A stretch of 64,000 bases of DNA from a virus: the IMG/VR virus record IMGVR_UViG_3300042691_012617, positions 1 through 64,000 of that record; one strand, given 5' to 3'. How positions within the stretch are numbered: position 1 is the stretch's first letter; every line of letters starts with the position of its first letter. Below the pieces are notes generated by a model. It was not told the origin of the DNA and made no database searches. It saw only the letters and a list, made by a program, of their open reading frames with translations. Of this stretch, positions 1 through 6,133 are shown in pieces. Position numbers and translations under genes: made by a program.

Positions 1-2
1 GT

Positions 3-227
3 TGGCATTGGTGTGTTGAATGGGATGGCTTGCTTGTAGGCCCGAACAGCGAAGAGGCTCTTGTCTGCTCTTGCAATCATCCTGTCATCGAAGCATGGAA
101 GGTCTCGCCCGAGGGACAGGAGATGATGCGCCAACTGGAGATTCGCAGCGAGAAGATGGACGAAGAGATGCTGAAGAAGGATCCCCTTGAATTCTTCAAG
201 GACTTGGGGAACGCCGAACATGGATAA
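3..227 (+). CDS. Small Cys-rich phage protein, 5' end cut by window
   Basis: The reading frame is open from the left edge (W-H-W-C-V-E-W-D-G before a possible TTG start at 30), so the gene very probably begins outside the window. The visible 74 residues carry WC near the start and CSC about 17 residues later, a spacing seen in small phage proteins of the CEWDGL...CxC kind; whether they bind metal is unknown. The tail is acidic and helical. The stop lies inside the next gene, whose ATG is at 220, so the two are probably translationally coupled. Function unknown. Confidence 0.6.
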   Translation, partial: WHWCVEWDGLLVGPNSEEALVCSCNHPVIEAWKVSPEGQEMMRQLEIRSEKMDEEMLKKDPLEFFKDLGNAEHG

Positions 228-525
228 GAGAGCCGACACGATCATCGTCTCCGAGGATGTCCTGTTTTGGGCATTCCGCTACTGCATCACTCGCAGTACC
301 TATGCCGCATCTGATGGCGTGAAGGCGATCCGCGACAACTGGGACTCTCTGTCCAATAACACGAAGATGCGGATTCAGGACGAGATCCGTAACTACGATT
401 GGACGCACCAACACGACATCGATAAGTCCATGTGGCACAGTCTGTTATCACTCCCGATCAAAAACATCGACAAAATGATCGAATACCCGACCAATAGGGT
501 TGACGGCAGGGTGGGTATAGAGTAA
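220..525 (+). CDS. Conserved small phage protein, unknown function
   Basis: 101 residues from the ATG at 220, which overlaps the end of the preceding gene by 8 bases. An in-frame upstream start at 187 would overlap more and was not preferred. The segment VLFWAFRYCITRSTYAASD followed by IRDNWDSL is a pattern I associate with a widespread phage hypothetical family (FxAFRYxLGRxTY...NWDxL). No catalytic motif, signal peptide or membrane segment is visible. Function not inferred. Confidence 0.7.
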   Translation: MDKRADTIIVSEDVLFWAFRYCITRSTYAASDGVKAIRDNWDSLSNNTKMRIQDEIRNYDWTHQHDIDKSMWHSLLSLPIKNIDKMIEYPTNRVDGRVGIE

Positions 526-550
526 TCTTCTAGTGAAGAGAGAACCCCCC

Positions 551-859
551 ATGAAACAGACAGCCACCGCCGTCCTGACCCCTCCCGCCCCCGCGACCGA
601 GACCGCCGAGAACCATTGGATGTCCTATAAGGATCGTCCCGCGACCATGTCGCTGCAAGAGATGGCGGTGTGGATGCTGACCAATAACCCGTCGATGGCT
701 GTGTCCGTCCTGATGGGTGCCCTTGAGGAGAACGCGACCCTGCCCACGGGCACGGACGGCAAACTCGTTGAGGTCACCGTGTGGGACGAGCAGGGCAACC
801 CCGAGTACAACCTGACCGAGCAGGGACAGTTCTACTACGATCAGACCGTCCCTGAGTAA
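551..859 (+). CDS. Small hypothetical protein
   Basis: 102 residues. The ATG at 551 follows a GAAGAGAGA stretch 8-16 bases upstream. An in-frame GTG at 533 would add six residues but has no better ribosome site. The N-terminus is Thr/Ala/Pro-rich; the middle (SLQEMAVWMLTNNPSM) is helical and the end acidic. It is followed directly by a strong intrinsic terminator, so it is the last gene of the unit entering from the left edge. Family not recognised. Confidence 0.6.
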   Translation: MKQTATAVLTPPAPATETAENHWMSYKDRPATMSLQEMAVWMLTNNPSMAVSVLMGALEENATLPTGTDGKLVEVTVWDEQGNPEYNLTEQGQFYYDQTVPE

Positions 860-880
860 GACTTTCGGTTTCTCTCTCTG

Positions 881-907
881 AGCCACCCCCGCCGTGGGGG
901 TGGTTTC
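881..907 (+). terminator. Intrinsic terminator
   Basis: A GC-rich hairpin (CCACCCCC, loop GCC, GTGGGGGTGG) is followed by TTTC. It lies 22 bases after the stop of the gene ending at 859 and closes the first small-gene unit. Confidence 0.65.
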
Positions 908-917
908 ATACAAACAA

Positions 918-938
918 CTGTCCTTCTGAGAAGGACAG
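918..938 (+). promoter_or_regulatory. 21-bp palindrome with downstream copy over a ribosome site
   Basis: CTGTCCTTCT-G-AGAAGGACAG is a perfect inverted repeat. The right-arm sequence AAGGACAG recurs at 964-971, where its AAGGA is the ribosome site of the gene starting at 974. The left arm could therefore pair with either copy. A short ATTTT after the palindrome could also make it a weak terminator. The regulatory role is an inference. Confidence 0.45.
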
Positions 939-973
939 ATTTTCGCAAAACTAGCCGTCTAAGAAGGACAGAT

Positions 974-1261
974 ATGCCGACCGCACCAAACCGCCCCCGC
1001 AACTCCCGCACCGCCAACGGACTCAAGCGAGGCGTTCGCATCGAATGGGACACTCCCAAGCCGAAGCGCAAGCCCGAGCCGAAGTTCGACCCGATCAAGT
1101 TCCTGACCGACTGTGTCAACGACAAGACCGCGTACAGCGACAAGGAGCGTACCGCATTCCGCAAGGTGATTGCACGGATGCGAGAACTGGAAGCCAAGAT
1201 CGAAGCCCACCGCGAGACCGAGTGGGGTTGGTTGGACAACCACATCAACGGAGCAGACTGA
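974..1261 (+). CDS. Small basic hypothetical protein
   Basis: 95 residues. The start is fixed by AAGGA five bases upstream of the ATG. The N-terminal third is very basic and proline-rich (PKPKRKPEPKFDP). The rest is helical, with a short coiled-coil-like stretch (VIARMRELEAKIEAHRE). The stop TGA overlaps the ATG of the next gene, so translation of the two is coupled. A nucleic-acid-binding role is possible from the charge but not shown. Confidence 0.65.
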   Translation: MPTAPNRPRNSRTANGLKRGVRIEWDTPKPKRKPEPKFDPIKFLTDCVNDKTAYSDKERTAFRKVIARMRELEAKIEAHRETEWGWLDNHINGAD

Positions 1262-1380
1262 TGACTAAAAAGCAAATCATGAATTGGGTATGGGATCATC
1301 CCCTTGCCACCACCATCATCATTTCGATTCCCATGGGGATCGCCGTGATCGCCCTCGCACTCAAGACCCACATTATCTAA
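1261..1380 (+). CDS. 39-residue single-pass membrane peptide
   Basis: The ATG overlaps the previous stop and the ATG of the following gene overlaps this stop, so three tiny genes are chained by one-base overlaps. The peptide has a short polar N-terminus (MTKKQIMNWVWDHP) and one hydrophobic segment of about 22 residues (residues 15-36), ending KTHII. The size fits a membrane-acting phage effector or lysis accessory, but no family is recognised. Confidence 0.55.
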   Translation: MTKKQIMNWVWDHPLATTIIISIPMGIAVIALALKTHII

Positions 1381-1529
1381 TGCGTAAGAACACCAAGAAG
1401 ACTCAGTCCAAGCCCGTTGCTGAAACCGTAGTTTCGATCTGTTGTGATCTCATGATTGCGGGAGCATTCGTGATCATGTCAATCACCCTGTACAATCTCG
1501 TCACTCTGATGGCGAAGTACGGAAAGTGA
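1380..1529 (+). CDS. 49-residue small membrane protein
   Basis: Third member of the coupled chain. A basic N-terminus (MRKNTKKTQSKP) precedes a hydrophobic stretch from about residue 15 to 44 with two adjacent cysteines. The positive-inside rule suggests a cytoplasmic N-terminus. The stop lies directly upstream of a sigma70-like promoter, so the unit ends here. Function unknown. Confidence 0.55.
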   Translation: MRKNTKKTQSKPVAETVVSICCDLMIAGAFVIMSITLYNLVTLMAKYGK

Positions 1530-1530
1530 C

Positions 1531-1558
1531 TTGACAGCAACAGAACACTCGCTATACT
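1531..1558 (+). promoter_or_regulatory. Sigma70-like early promoter
   Basis: TTGACA (1531-1536), a 16-base spacer, then TATACT (1553-1558). The -35 context ACTTGACAGCAA resembles that of four other promoters in this window. It drives the gene at 1600. Confidence 0.7.
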
Positions 1559-1599
1559 TGTAGCATCCCAACAAGGGAACCAAGGAAAGAATCGAAACC

Positions 1600-1824
1600 A
1601 TGCCACACCGTGTTGATGAAGAGGACTTTGTTCCTACCCACCGCCACCGCACCTTCACTCGCTACATTGTTCTGAGTGACGGCAAGACATTTGATGTTCT
1701 CAGCGAATGCACCGAGATCGAAGTGCCTGATGACATCGATGATGTCGATGGCTACATTCGGGGTCGAATCCATAACGCCAATCATCCGACTTTTGATTGG
1801 CACAGCAAGGGCAAGACAGGCTGA
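1600..1824 (+). CDS. Small acidic early protein
   Basis: 74 residues, first gene after a sigma70-like promoter, so probably expressed early from the host polymerase. AAGGAAAG lies 10-17 bases before the ATG. The sequence is rich in Asp (EVPDDIDDVDGY) and has a His pair near the N-terminus (THRHRTFTRY). No recognisable domain. Early small acidic proteins in T4-like phages often bind host proteins, but nothing here identifies a target. Confidence 0.65.
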   Translation: MPHRVDEEDFVPTHRHRTFTRYIVLSDGKTFDVLSECTEIEVPDDIDDVDGYIRGRIHNANHPTFDWHSKGKTG

Positions 1825-1871
1825 TTGTTAAGGGGCGGTTCAAATGTCCAAGACCGCAATATACCTGTCCT

Positions 1872-2063
1872 ATGGAACTACTCATCACGATCATGTCATG
1901 GACAGCAGCGGTTTGCGCTCTTTCAGCCTCCCACATTTGGCTCTACAGTTGGTCGTACCAACAGGGCTATGAAAAGGGAGAGCATGAAGGATTCGTAAGA
2001 GGGCTGAACAAGCAGCGTTCTTCAGGCACACGCAACAAGAACCGCCCCTTCGTAGGGGTGTGA
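1872..2063 (+). CDS. Small N-terminal membrane-anchored protein
   Basis: 63 residues from the ATG at 1872; an in-frame start at 1893 is possible and no clear ribosome site decides it. Residues 2-26 are hydrophobic (ELLITIMSWTAAVCALSASHI) and would anchor the protein. The tail is polar and basic (GLNKQRSSGTRNKNR). The gene end coincides with a CCCCT-TCGT-AGGGG hairpin. Function unknown. Confidence 0.45.
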   Translation: MELLITIMSWTAAVCALSASHIWLYSWSYQQGYEKGEHEGFVRGLNKQRSSGTRNKNRPFVGV

Positions 2064-2079
2064 TACGAAAGCATTCGTT

Positions 2080-2406
2080 ATGACTTCTCCCGCGACCACT
2101 CCACACCTGAATTGTTTCCGCAACCAAGGCTTTCAGATTCGGTTTAGCAACGGCTACACCGTCTCTGTGCAGTTCGGGCACTTTCACTACTGTGCATCCC
2201 GAGACCTGAATGTCGCCTATGACGCATGGCGCACGGGCGACGATACTCACTTCTCACCCAATGCCGAGGTTGCCGTCATGGATCCGAATGGGAACTTTCT
2301 CAAGTTCGATTCATGCACCGACCATGTCCGTGGACACACGGATCCCGATACCGTTGGCAAGATCATCACATGGGTTTCGAACCTGAAGCCACAGGAGACC
2401 GTCTGA
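2080..2406 (+). CDS. Conserved phage hypothetical protein
   Basis: 108 residues. The core FQIRFSNGYTVSVQFGHFHYC and the later PNAEVAVMDPNGNFLKFD look like a small phage family with an NG-xx-VSVQFG motif, which I recognise only as a conserved hypothetical. No ribosome site is evident; instead a small hairpin (ACGAA-AGCA-TTCGT) sits right before the ATG. The next gene begins two bases after the stop. Confidence 0.65.
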   Translation: MTSPATTPHLNCFRNQGFQIRFSNGYTVSVQFGHFHYCASRDLNVAYDAWRTGDDTHFSPNAEVAVMDPNGNFLKFDSCTDHVRGHTDPDTVGKIITWVSNLKPQETV

Positions 2407-2407
2407 G

Positions 2408-2809
2408 ATGAACGGGTGGAAAGACCATTTCCTTGTAGGCAACAATCAATACGGTGCGCCGTATGTCGTTGCGTTCCGCGTCAACGATGAATGTGATACT
2501 GTCGGCATCTATGGATACACGCGAATACACCCGATGTCGGAGAATCGCCGCAATCCGCGTTTTGCTCCTCTGCTCCCTTCTGCCTTGGGAATGATTGTCA
2601 CTTCCCCGAGATTCAACGCAACAAAGTACGCGGCGCGAATCATTTGGCAGGACTTGCTGAACTACAAGCAATACAACATGAAGGAGACTTCCTTTTCGGA
2701 TCTCTATCCCAATCATGTGTTCGATCCAGTTGAGATTGCAAAGCACACTAGGGAGTTTACGCGACCTGATCAGTACTTCGTCAACACCCAGTACGCTTTG
2801 GAAGCGTGA
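2408..2809 (+). CDS. Hypothetical protein
   Basis: 133 residues, starting one base after the previous stop and so probably coupled to it. The sequence is a mix of beta-type segments (PYVVAFRVNDECDTVGIYGY) and a helical second half with many aromatic residues. No motif or membrane segment is visible. Its stop overlaps the late promoter of the fucose genes, so it is the end of the early unit. Function unknown. Confidence 0.6.
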   Translation: MNGWKDHFLVGNNQYGAPYVVAFRVNDECDTVGIYGYTRIHPMSENRRNPRFAPLLPSALGMIVTSPRFNATKYAARIIWQDLLNYKQYNMKETSFSDLYPNHVFDPVEIAKHTREFTRPDQYFVNTQYALEA

Positions 2810-2816
2810 CTAAATA
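2810..2816 (+). promoter_or_regulatory. T4-type late promoter for fcl-gmd
   Basis: CTAAATA, with a predicted start at about 2822, and AGAGGT as ribosome site before the ATG at 2835. It matches the motif upstream of many structural genes here. Confidence 0.6.
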
Positions 2817-2834
2817 CTCCAAGAGGTATTTGTC

Positions 2835-3764
2835 ATGGGTAAAACGCTGATTACAGGCGGTTGGGGTCTCGTCGGTTCCGAGATCCCCGATAGCGAACAA
2901 TACAAGAGACCCCGACACGCAAGCATGGACTTGTGTGGTTCTTATAACACCGATGTCCGCGATGCGATGCATCAATTCGACATCAGCGAGGTCATTCACC
3001 TTGCAGCCAAGGTCGGTGGGGTAAAGGGCAACAACGACAACATGATGTCCTACTTCATGGACAACATGGTGATGAACACGAACATTCTTCGTGCTTGCTC
3101 TGAGTTGAAGTCGATCAAGAAGGCAACCTTCATGCTCTCCACCTGTGTCTTCCCTGCAAAGGTGACATATCCCGTGGACGAGTTGCAACTCCACAACGGC
3201 GAACCACACCACACCAACTATGGATATGCATATGCAAAGCGTATGCTTGAGGTTGGTGCGCGTACTCTTCGTCAGAACGGAAAGCAAGCGCGGTGCATCA
3301 TCCCGTGCAACATCTACGGCAAGAACGACAACTATGACATCGTCAACGGGCATGTGATCCCGAGCCTGATTCATAAGTGCTACCTTGCCAAGAAGAACGA
3401 CACCGAACTTGTCGTTTGGGGTAGCGGCGATGCCGAGCGTGAGTTCATCTATGCTCCCGATATCGCACGGGCGGTCGTGGAGATTCATAACGATGATCGC
3501 AAGGACGATGCACTAGACCTGATGATCGTCTCGCCCAACATCTCGTACAAGATCCGCGACATCGTATTCATGATCGCGGACTGCTTCGACTTCACGGGAA
3601 AGATTGTGTTTGACATCACTAGTCCCGAGGGTATACTTCGCAAACCAACATCTGCCCACAAGTTCAGGAAGTTCTACCCGAACTTCAAGTTCACGGGCAT
3701 TGAACAGGGGATCGCAGAGACATGCAAGTTCGTAGAGGAGAACTATGACAGCCTTCGCAAATGA
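2835..3764 (+). CDS. fcl: GDP-L-fucose synthase (NAD-dependent epimerase/dehydratase)
   Basis: 309 residues, the usual length of GDP-4-keto-6-deoxymannose 3,5-epimerase/4-reductase, which makes GDP-L-fucose from the product of Gmd. The Rossmann motif GGWGLVG is at residues 8-14. The catalytic set appears as STC (102-104) and Y131-x3-K135 in NYGYAYAKRM. NDNYDIVNGHVIPSLI matches the family's NDNF...SHVLPALI signature. It overlaps the following gmd by 20 bases; the order is the reverse of the common bacterial gmd-fcl. A late promoter directly upstream suggests activity during virion production, for sugar decoration of the phage or the host surface. The pathway role is inferred from the pair. Confidence 0.88.
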   Translation: MGKTLITGGWGLVGSEIPDSEQYKRPRHASMDLCGSYNTDVRDAMHQFDISEVIHLAAKVGGVKGNNDNMMSYFMDNMVMNTNILRACSELKSIKKATFMLSTCVFPAKVTYPVDELQLHNGEPHHTNYGYAYAKRMLEVGARTLRQNGKQARCIIPCNIYGKNDNYDIVNGHVIPSLIHKCYLAKKNDTELVVWGSGDAEREFIYAPDIARAVVEIHNDDRKDDALDLMIVSPNISYKIRDIVFMIADCFDFTGKIVFDITSPEGILRKPTSAHKFRKFYPNFKFTGIEQGIAETCKFVEENYDSLRK

Positions 3765-4776
3765 GTGGAATGGAAAGACTGCCGTCATCACGGGAGTCAA
3801 TGGGCAGGACGGATCCTACCTAGCCGACATGCTTGTCGCCAAGGGCTACAAGGTGATCGGTCTGAAGCGTCGAACATCGACCATCACAACTGGTCGCATC
3901 GACCACCTGTACGACAACCCGCTGTTTAAGATGCATCACTATGACTTGCTTGACGGTGCTGCGGTGTCGCACATCATCTCGCAGTACAAGCCCGACGAGT
4001 TCTATAACTTGGCGGCACAGTCGCATGTTGCCGTGTCTTTCGAAATCCCCGAGTACACATCGGACGGTATCGCGGGGGGCACACTCAAGATCCTTGAGGC
4101 TATCCGCAGCCTCAGCCCGACTACTCGCTTCTATCAGGCATCCTCATCCGAGATGTTTGGCGACAGCGATGATTACGATCCGAGCAGAGGCTACGACGAA
4201 GAGAGCCGCATGATGCCCGTCTCGCCGTATGCCGTGGCGAAGTTGCATGCCCATCACATGACCCGCGTATATCGAAACGCATATGGTCTTCATGCATCGT
4301 CGGGCATTCTCTTCAACCATGAGAGTCCCCGCCGTGGCGAGACATTCGTGACCCGAAAGATCACGATGGCGGCAGCGCGGATCAAGATGGGCTTGCAGAA
4401 GGAACTGCGTCTAGGCAACCTTGATGCCATGCGCGATTGGGGATTCGCGGGTGACTATGTCGAAGCCATGTGGCTCATGCTTCAGCAGCCCGAGGGAGAT
4501 GACTATGTCATCGCCACACAGCAAACTCATACCGTCCGCGAATTCCTGAATGTCGTGTTCGAAGAGGCGGGGCTTGATTGGCGCAAGTATGTGGTTATCG
4601 ACCCCAAGTACTTCCGACCCAACGAGGTGCCCTTCCTGTTGGGAGACCCCGCCAAGGCTAAGGAAAAACTTGGTTGGTCTCCGAAGGTAGACATGCCACT
4701 CCTTGCAAAGATTATGTACAAAAGTGACATGGCAGAGTTGACAAAGCAGTTGCAAGGCGGTACAGTATATGTGTGA
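3745..4776 (+). CDS. gmd: GDP-mannose 4,6-dehydratase
   Basis: 343 residues, typical family length. The enzyme converts GDP-D-mannose to GDP-4-keto-6-deoxy-D-mannose. GVNGQDGSYL (from residue 17) is the Gmd-type NADP-binding loop. SSSEMFG (133-139) and Y162-x3-K166 supply the catalytic Ser, Glu, Tyr and Lys. NHESPRRGETFVTRKI and RDWGFAGDYVEAMW are strongly Gmd-like. The start lies inside the end of fcl, so both are translated from one late mRNA. No dedicated fucosyltransferase is adjacent; the glycosyltransferase at 32079-33305 is a possible but unproven user. Confidence 0.93.
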   Translation: MTAFANEWNGKTAVITGVNGQDGSYLADMLVAKGYKVIGLKRRTSTITTGRIDHLYDNPLFKMHHYDLLDGAAVSHIISQYKPDEFYNLAAQSHVAVSFEIPEYTSDGIAGGTLKILEAIRSLSPTTRFYQASSSEMFGDSDDYDPSRGYDEESRMMPVSPYAVAKLHAHHMTRVYRNAYGLHASSGILFNHESPRRGETFVTRKITMAAARIKMGLQKELRLGNLDAMRDWGFAGDYVEAMWLMLQQPEGDDYVIATQQTHTVREFLNVVFEEAGLDWRKYVVIDPKYFRPNEVPFLLGDPAKAKEKLGWSPKVDMPLLAKIMYKSDMAELTKQLQGGTVYV

Positions 4777-4938
4777 CGAAAGGGGTTCGCCCTTGCCAAG
4801 GTTCGCCAAGGCTAGTCACCGTGTGCCTTCGGGCACACGCTGAACATCTTCTGACGCTACCCCGCTGCATGATCGATTGTGGTGAGGTGGTGAAAAAAGC
4901 GGCTTAATAATCGGATCCGTGTCGCTCAGAAAACTCAG
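4777..4938 (+). other. Structured non-coding interval after gmd
   Basis: Part of the longest gene-free stretch (4777-5013). It holds two direct copies of GCCAAGG, a perfect GTGTGCC-TTCG-GGCACAC tetraloop hairpin near 4822-4840, and a possible long-range pairing of GATCGATT with AATCGGATC. It could be a 3' UTR or a small RNA ending at the terminator that follows. No tRNA T-loop or acceptor stem fits. Confidence 0.35.
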
Positions 4939-4974
4939 CCCCCGCGAGTTCGAAATCGCGGGGGTTGTGCTTTT
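4939..4974 (+). terminator. Intrinsic terminator after gmd
   Basis: CCCCCGCGA (4939-4947), loop GTTCGAAA, TCGCGGGGG (4956-4964), then TTGTGCTTTT. It is a strong stem and closes the fcl-gmd transcript. Confidence 0.75.
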
Positions 4975-4978
4975 AGGC

Positions 4979-5006
4979 TTGACTTGTTTGTGACTGATGC
5001 TACAAT
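4979..5006 (+). promoter_or_regulatory. Sigma70-like early promoter, very short leader
   Basis: TTGACT (4979-4984), 16-base spacer, TACAAT (5001-5006). The expected start is about 5013, at the ATG of the next gene (5014), so the message would be leaderless. Confidence 0.65.
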
Positions 5007-5013
5007 CTACGGT

Positions 5014-5373
5014 ATGACCTTACCCTACGAGCAATACCTAGCGATCAACAACACGCGAGAGTTTCTGTTCTCCCTGATGGATCCTCAGCGGACACCTAAG
5101 GCACCCCGATATCTCCGTGAGAGAGCGCGTCAGTTGCTGAAGCATTTCCCAACCGAGTACGATGCCAACGAGTTGGTGAAGGCTCATACTGAGTGGCTTC
5201 ATGAGATCAACACCAAGAAGACCGATGTCGAGCGAGGCAACCCTGTCGAATACAGCCCCCGCTATGGCGGTTGGATCTTTTGGGATGAGACATCGACTCA
5301 GCCAAGCAAGCCATACCTGACGAGGCGTGATGCTCAGGATGCCCTCAATCGCTACATTCAAGACCTAGGGTGA
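5014..5373 (+). CDS. BPSL0761-like small conserved protein
   Basis: 119 residues. The N-terminus MTLPYEQYLAINNTREFLF followed by APRYLRERARQLLKHFP matches my memory of the BPSL0761-type family (M-x-P-xER-xAxxxTREFL...RxxARxLLRHYP), found in bacteria and phages with no known activity. That family begins at this methionine, which supports the start at 5014 rather than the upstream in-frame 4984. The second half (SPRYGGWIFWDET, then RRDAQDALNRYI) is longer than the bare family. The start codon sits at the predicted transcript start and no ribosome site is possible. Confidence 0.65.
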   Translation: MTLPYEQYLAINNTREFLFSLMDPQRTPKAPRYLRERARQLLKHFPTEYDANELVKAHTEWLHEINTKKTDVERGNPVEYSPRYGGWIFWDETSTQPSKPYLTRRDAQDALNRYIQDLG

Positions 5374-5377
5374 GATC

Positions 5378-5650
5378 ATGGACGGGATTCACATCGTTGA
5401 CCGCCTGACGCTGACACATCGCGCCATTCAAAGTGGCATGGAAGAGATCGGTCGCAACAAGATTGCCGACCTCATCAAGGATGCAAGAGATCGGATTCAT
5501 GAGTTGGAGGGATTGGCATACTCATATCATCCACAGCCCGATTCCCCAAATGGAACGACATGGCGCATGGAGTATGAAGACCTGATCGAAGTCCTTCTCA
5601 CGATGACACCGAAAGAGTTTGAACAATGGCAGACGGACATGAAGGACTGA
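5378..5650 (+). CDS. Small helical hypothetical protein
   Basis: 90 residues, beginning four bases after the previous stop. It is mostly helical and acidic, with DRIHELEGLAYSYH in the middle and MTPKEFEQWQTDMKD at the end. No domain is recognised. The last 25 bases overlap the next gene, so the unit from 5014 to 6015 is one operon behind the early promoter. Confidence 0.6.
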   Translation: MDGIHIVDRLTLTHRAIQSGMEEIGRNKIADLIKDARDRIHELEGLAYSYHPQPDSPNGTTWRMEYEDLIEVLLTMTPKEFEQWQTDMKD

Positions 5651-6015
5651 TTGACTGCCCTTGCAACCTGTACGAACTTGCCAAGGAGATCTGTCTGCGT
5701 ATCGACCGCCCCAAGCGGCATTGCAGCGTGATCCTTCACAAGGGAAGAGTAGTTGCGGTGGGTACGAATCAGATGAAGACACATCCGCTTGCCCGTAAGT
5801 ATGGGTACCTGTTCGATGAGATGCATTCTGAACTGGATGCATTTCGCAAGTGCGGAAACAAGCAGGGACTTGAATTGTGGAACTTTCGATTCAATCGCTT
5901 TGGACAAGAGAGAATCAGCCGACCTTGCCTCAAGTGTCTGCCTTGGTGTGTCGAAGTATTTGATACTATTCACTTCACCACGGGAGAAGGCGTTCAGCGA
6001 CTCCGAGGAAAGTAA
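5626..6015 (+). CDS. Cytidine-deaminase-like zinc protein
   Basis: 129 residues. The motif pair of the cytidine/deoxycytidylate deaminase fold is visible: HSELDAF (H67, E69) and RPCLKCLPWC (C101, C104, plus C108). One His and two Cys would bind zinc, and the Glu would be the proton shuttle. HCSVILHKGRVVAVGTNQMKTHP before it is the usual first strand pair. Phage relatives include dCMP deaminase (gene cd of T4), but this protein is shorter and its substrate cannot be told. A role in nucleotide supply or base editing is inference. The start at 5626 overlaps the upstream gene by 25 bases. Confidence 0.6.
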   Translation: MADGHEGLIDCPCNLYELAKEICLRIDRPKRHCSVILHKGRVVAVGTNQMKTHPLARKYGYLFDEMHSELDAFRKCGNKQGLELWNFRFNRFGQERISRPCLKCLPWCVEVFDTIHFTTGEGVQRLRGK

Positions 6016-6031
6016 AGGCAATTTACCCATA

Positions 6032-6064
6032 TTGACATTTGTCTTCAGAGATTGCCATTAAATA
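6032..6064 (+). promoter_or_regulatory. Overlapping sigma70-like and late promoter signals
   Basis: TTGACA (6032-6037) lies 18 bases before CATTAA (6056-6061), which overlaps the late motif TTAAATA (6058-6064). The late element is the better match to others in the window. Either would transcribe the PEP-CTERM-like gene with a leader of about 65 bases. Confidence 0.45.
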
Positions 6065-6103
6065 GAATGACACCGCGCTTTGTTCAGCGGCACAACACCT
6101 TTA

Positions 6104-6122
6104 GTCTTGGTGACACCAAGAC
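6104..6122 (+). promoter_or_regulatory. 19-bp palindrome next to ribosome site
   Basis: GTCTTGGTG-A-CACCAAGAC is a perfect inverted repeat ending one base before AGGAG (6123-6127), the ribosome site of the gene at 6134. It could be an operator or an mRNA hairpin (8-bp stem, GAC loop) controlling translation. Confidence 0.5.
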
Positions 6123-6133
6123 AGGAGCAACAG

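Noticed and set aside
4777-5013. Possible tRNA (GTTCGAAATC looks like a T-loop)
   Set aside because: The loop is eight bases and belongs to the terminator stem; no acceptor, D or anticodon arms fit.
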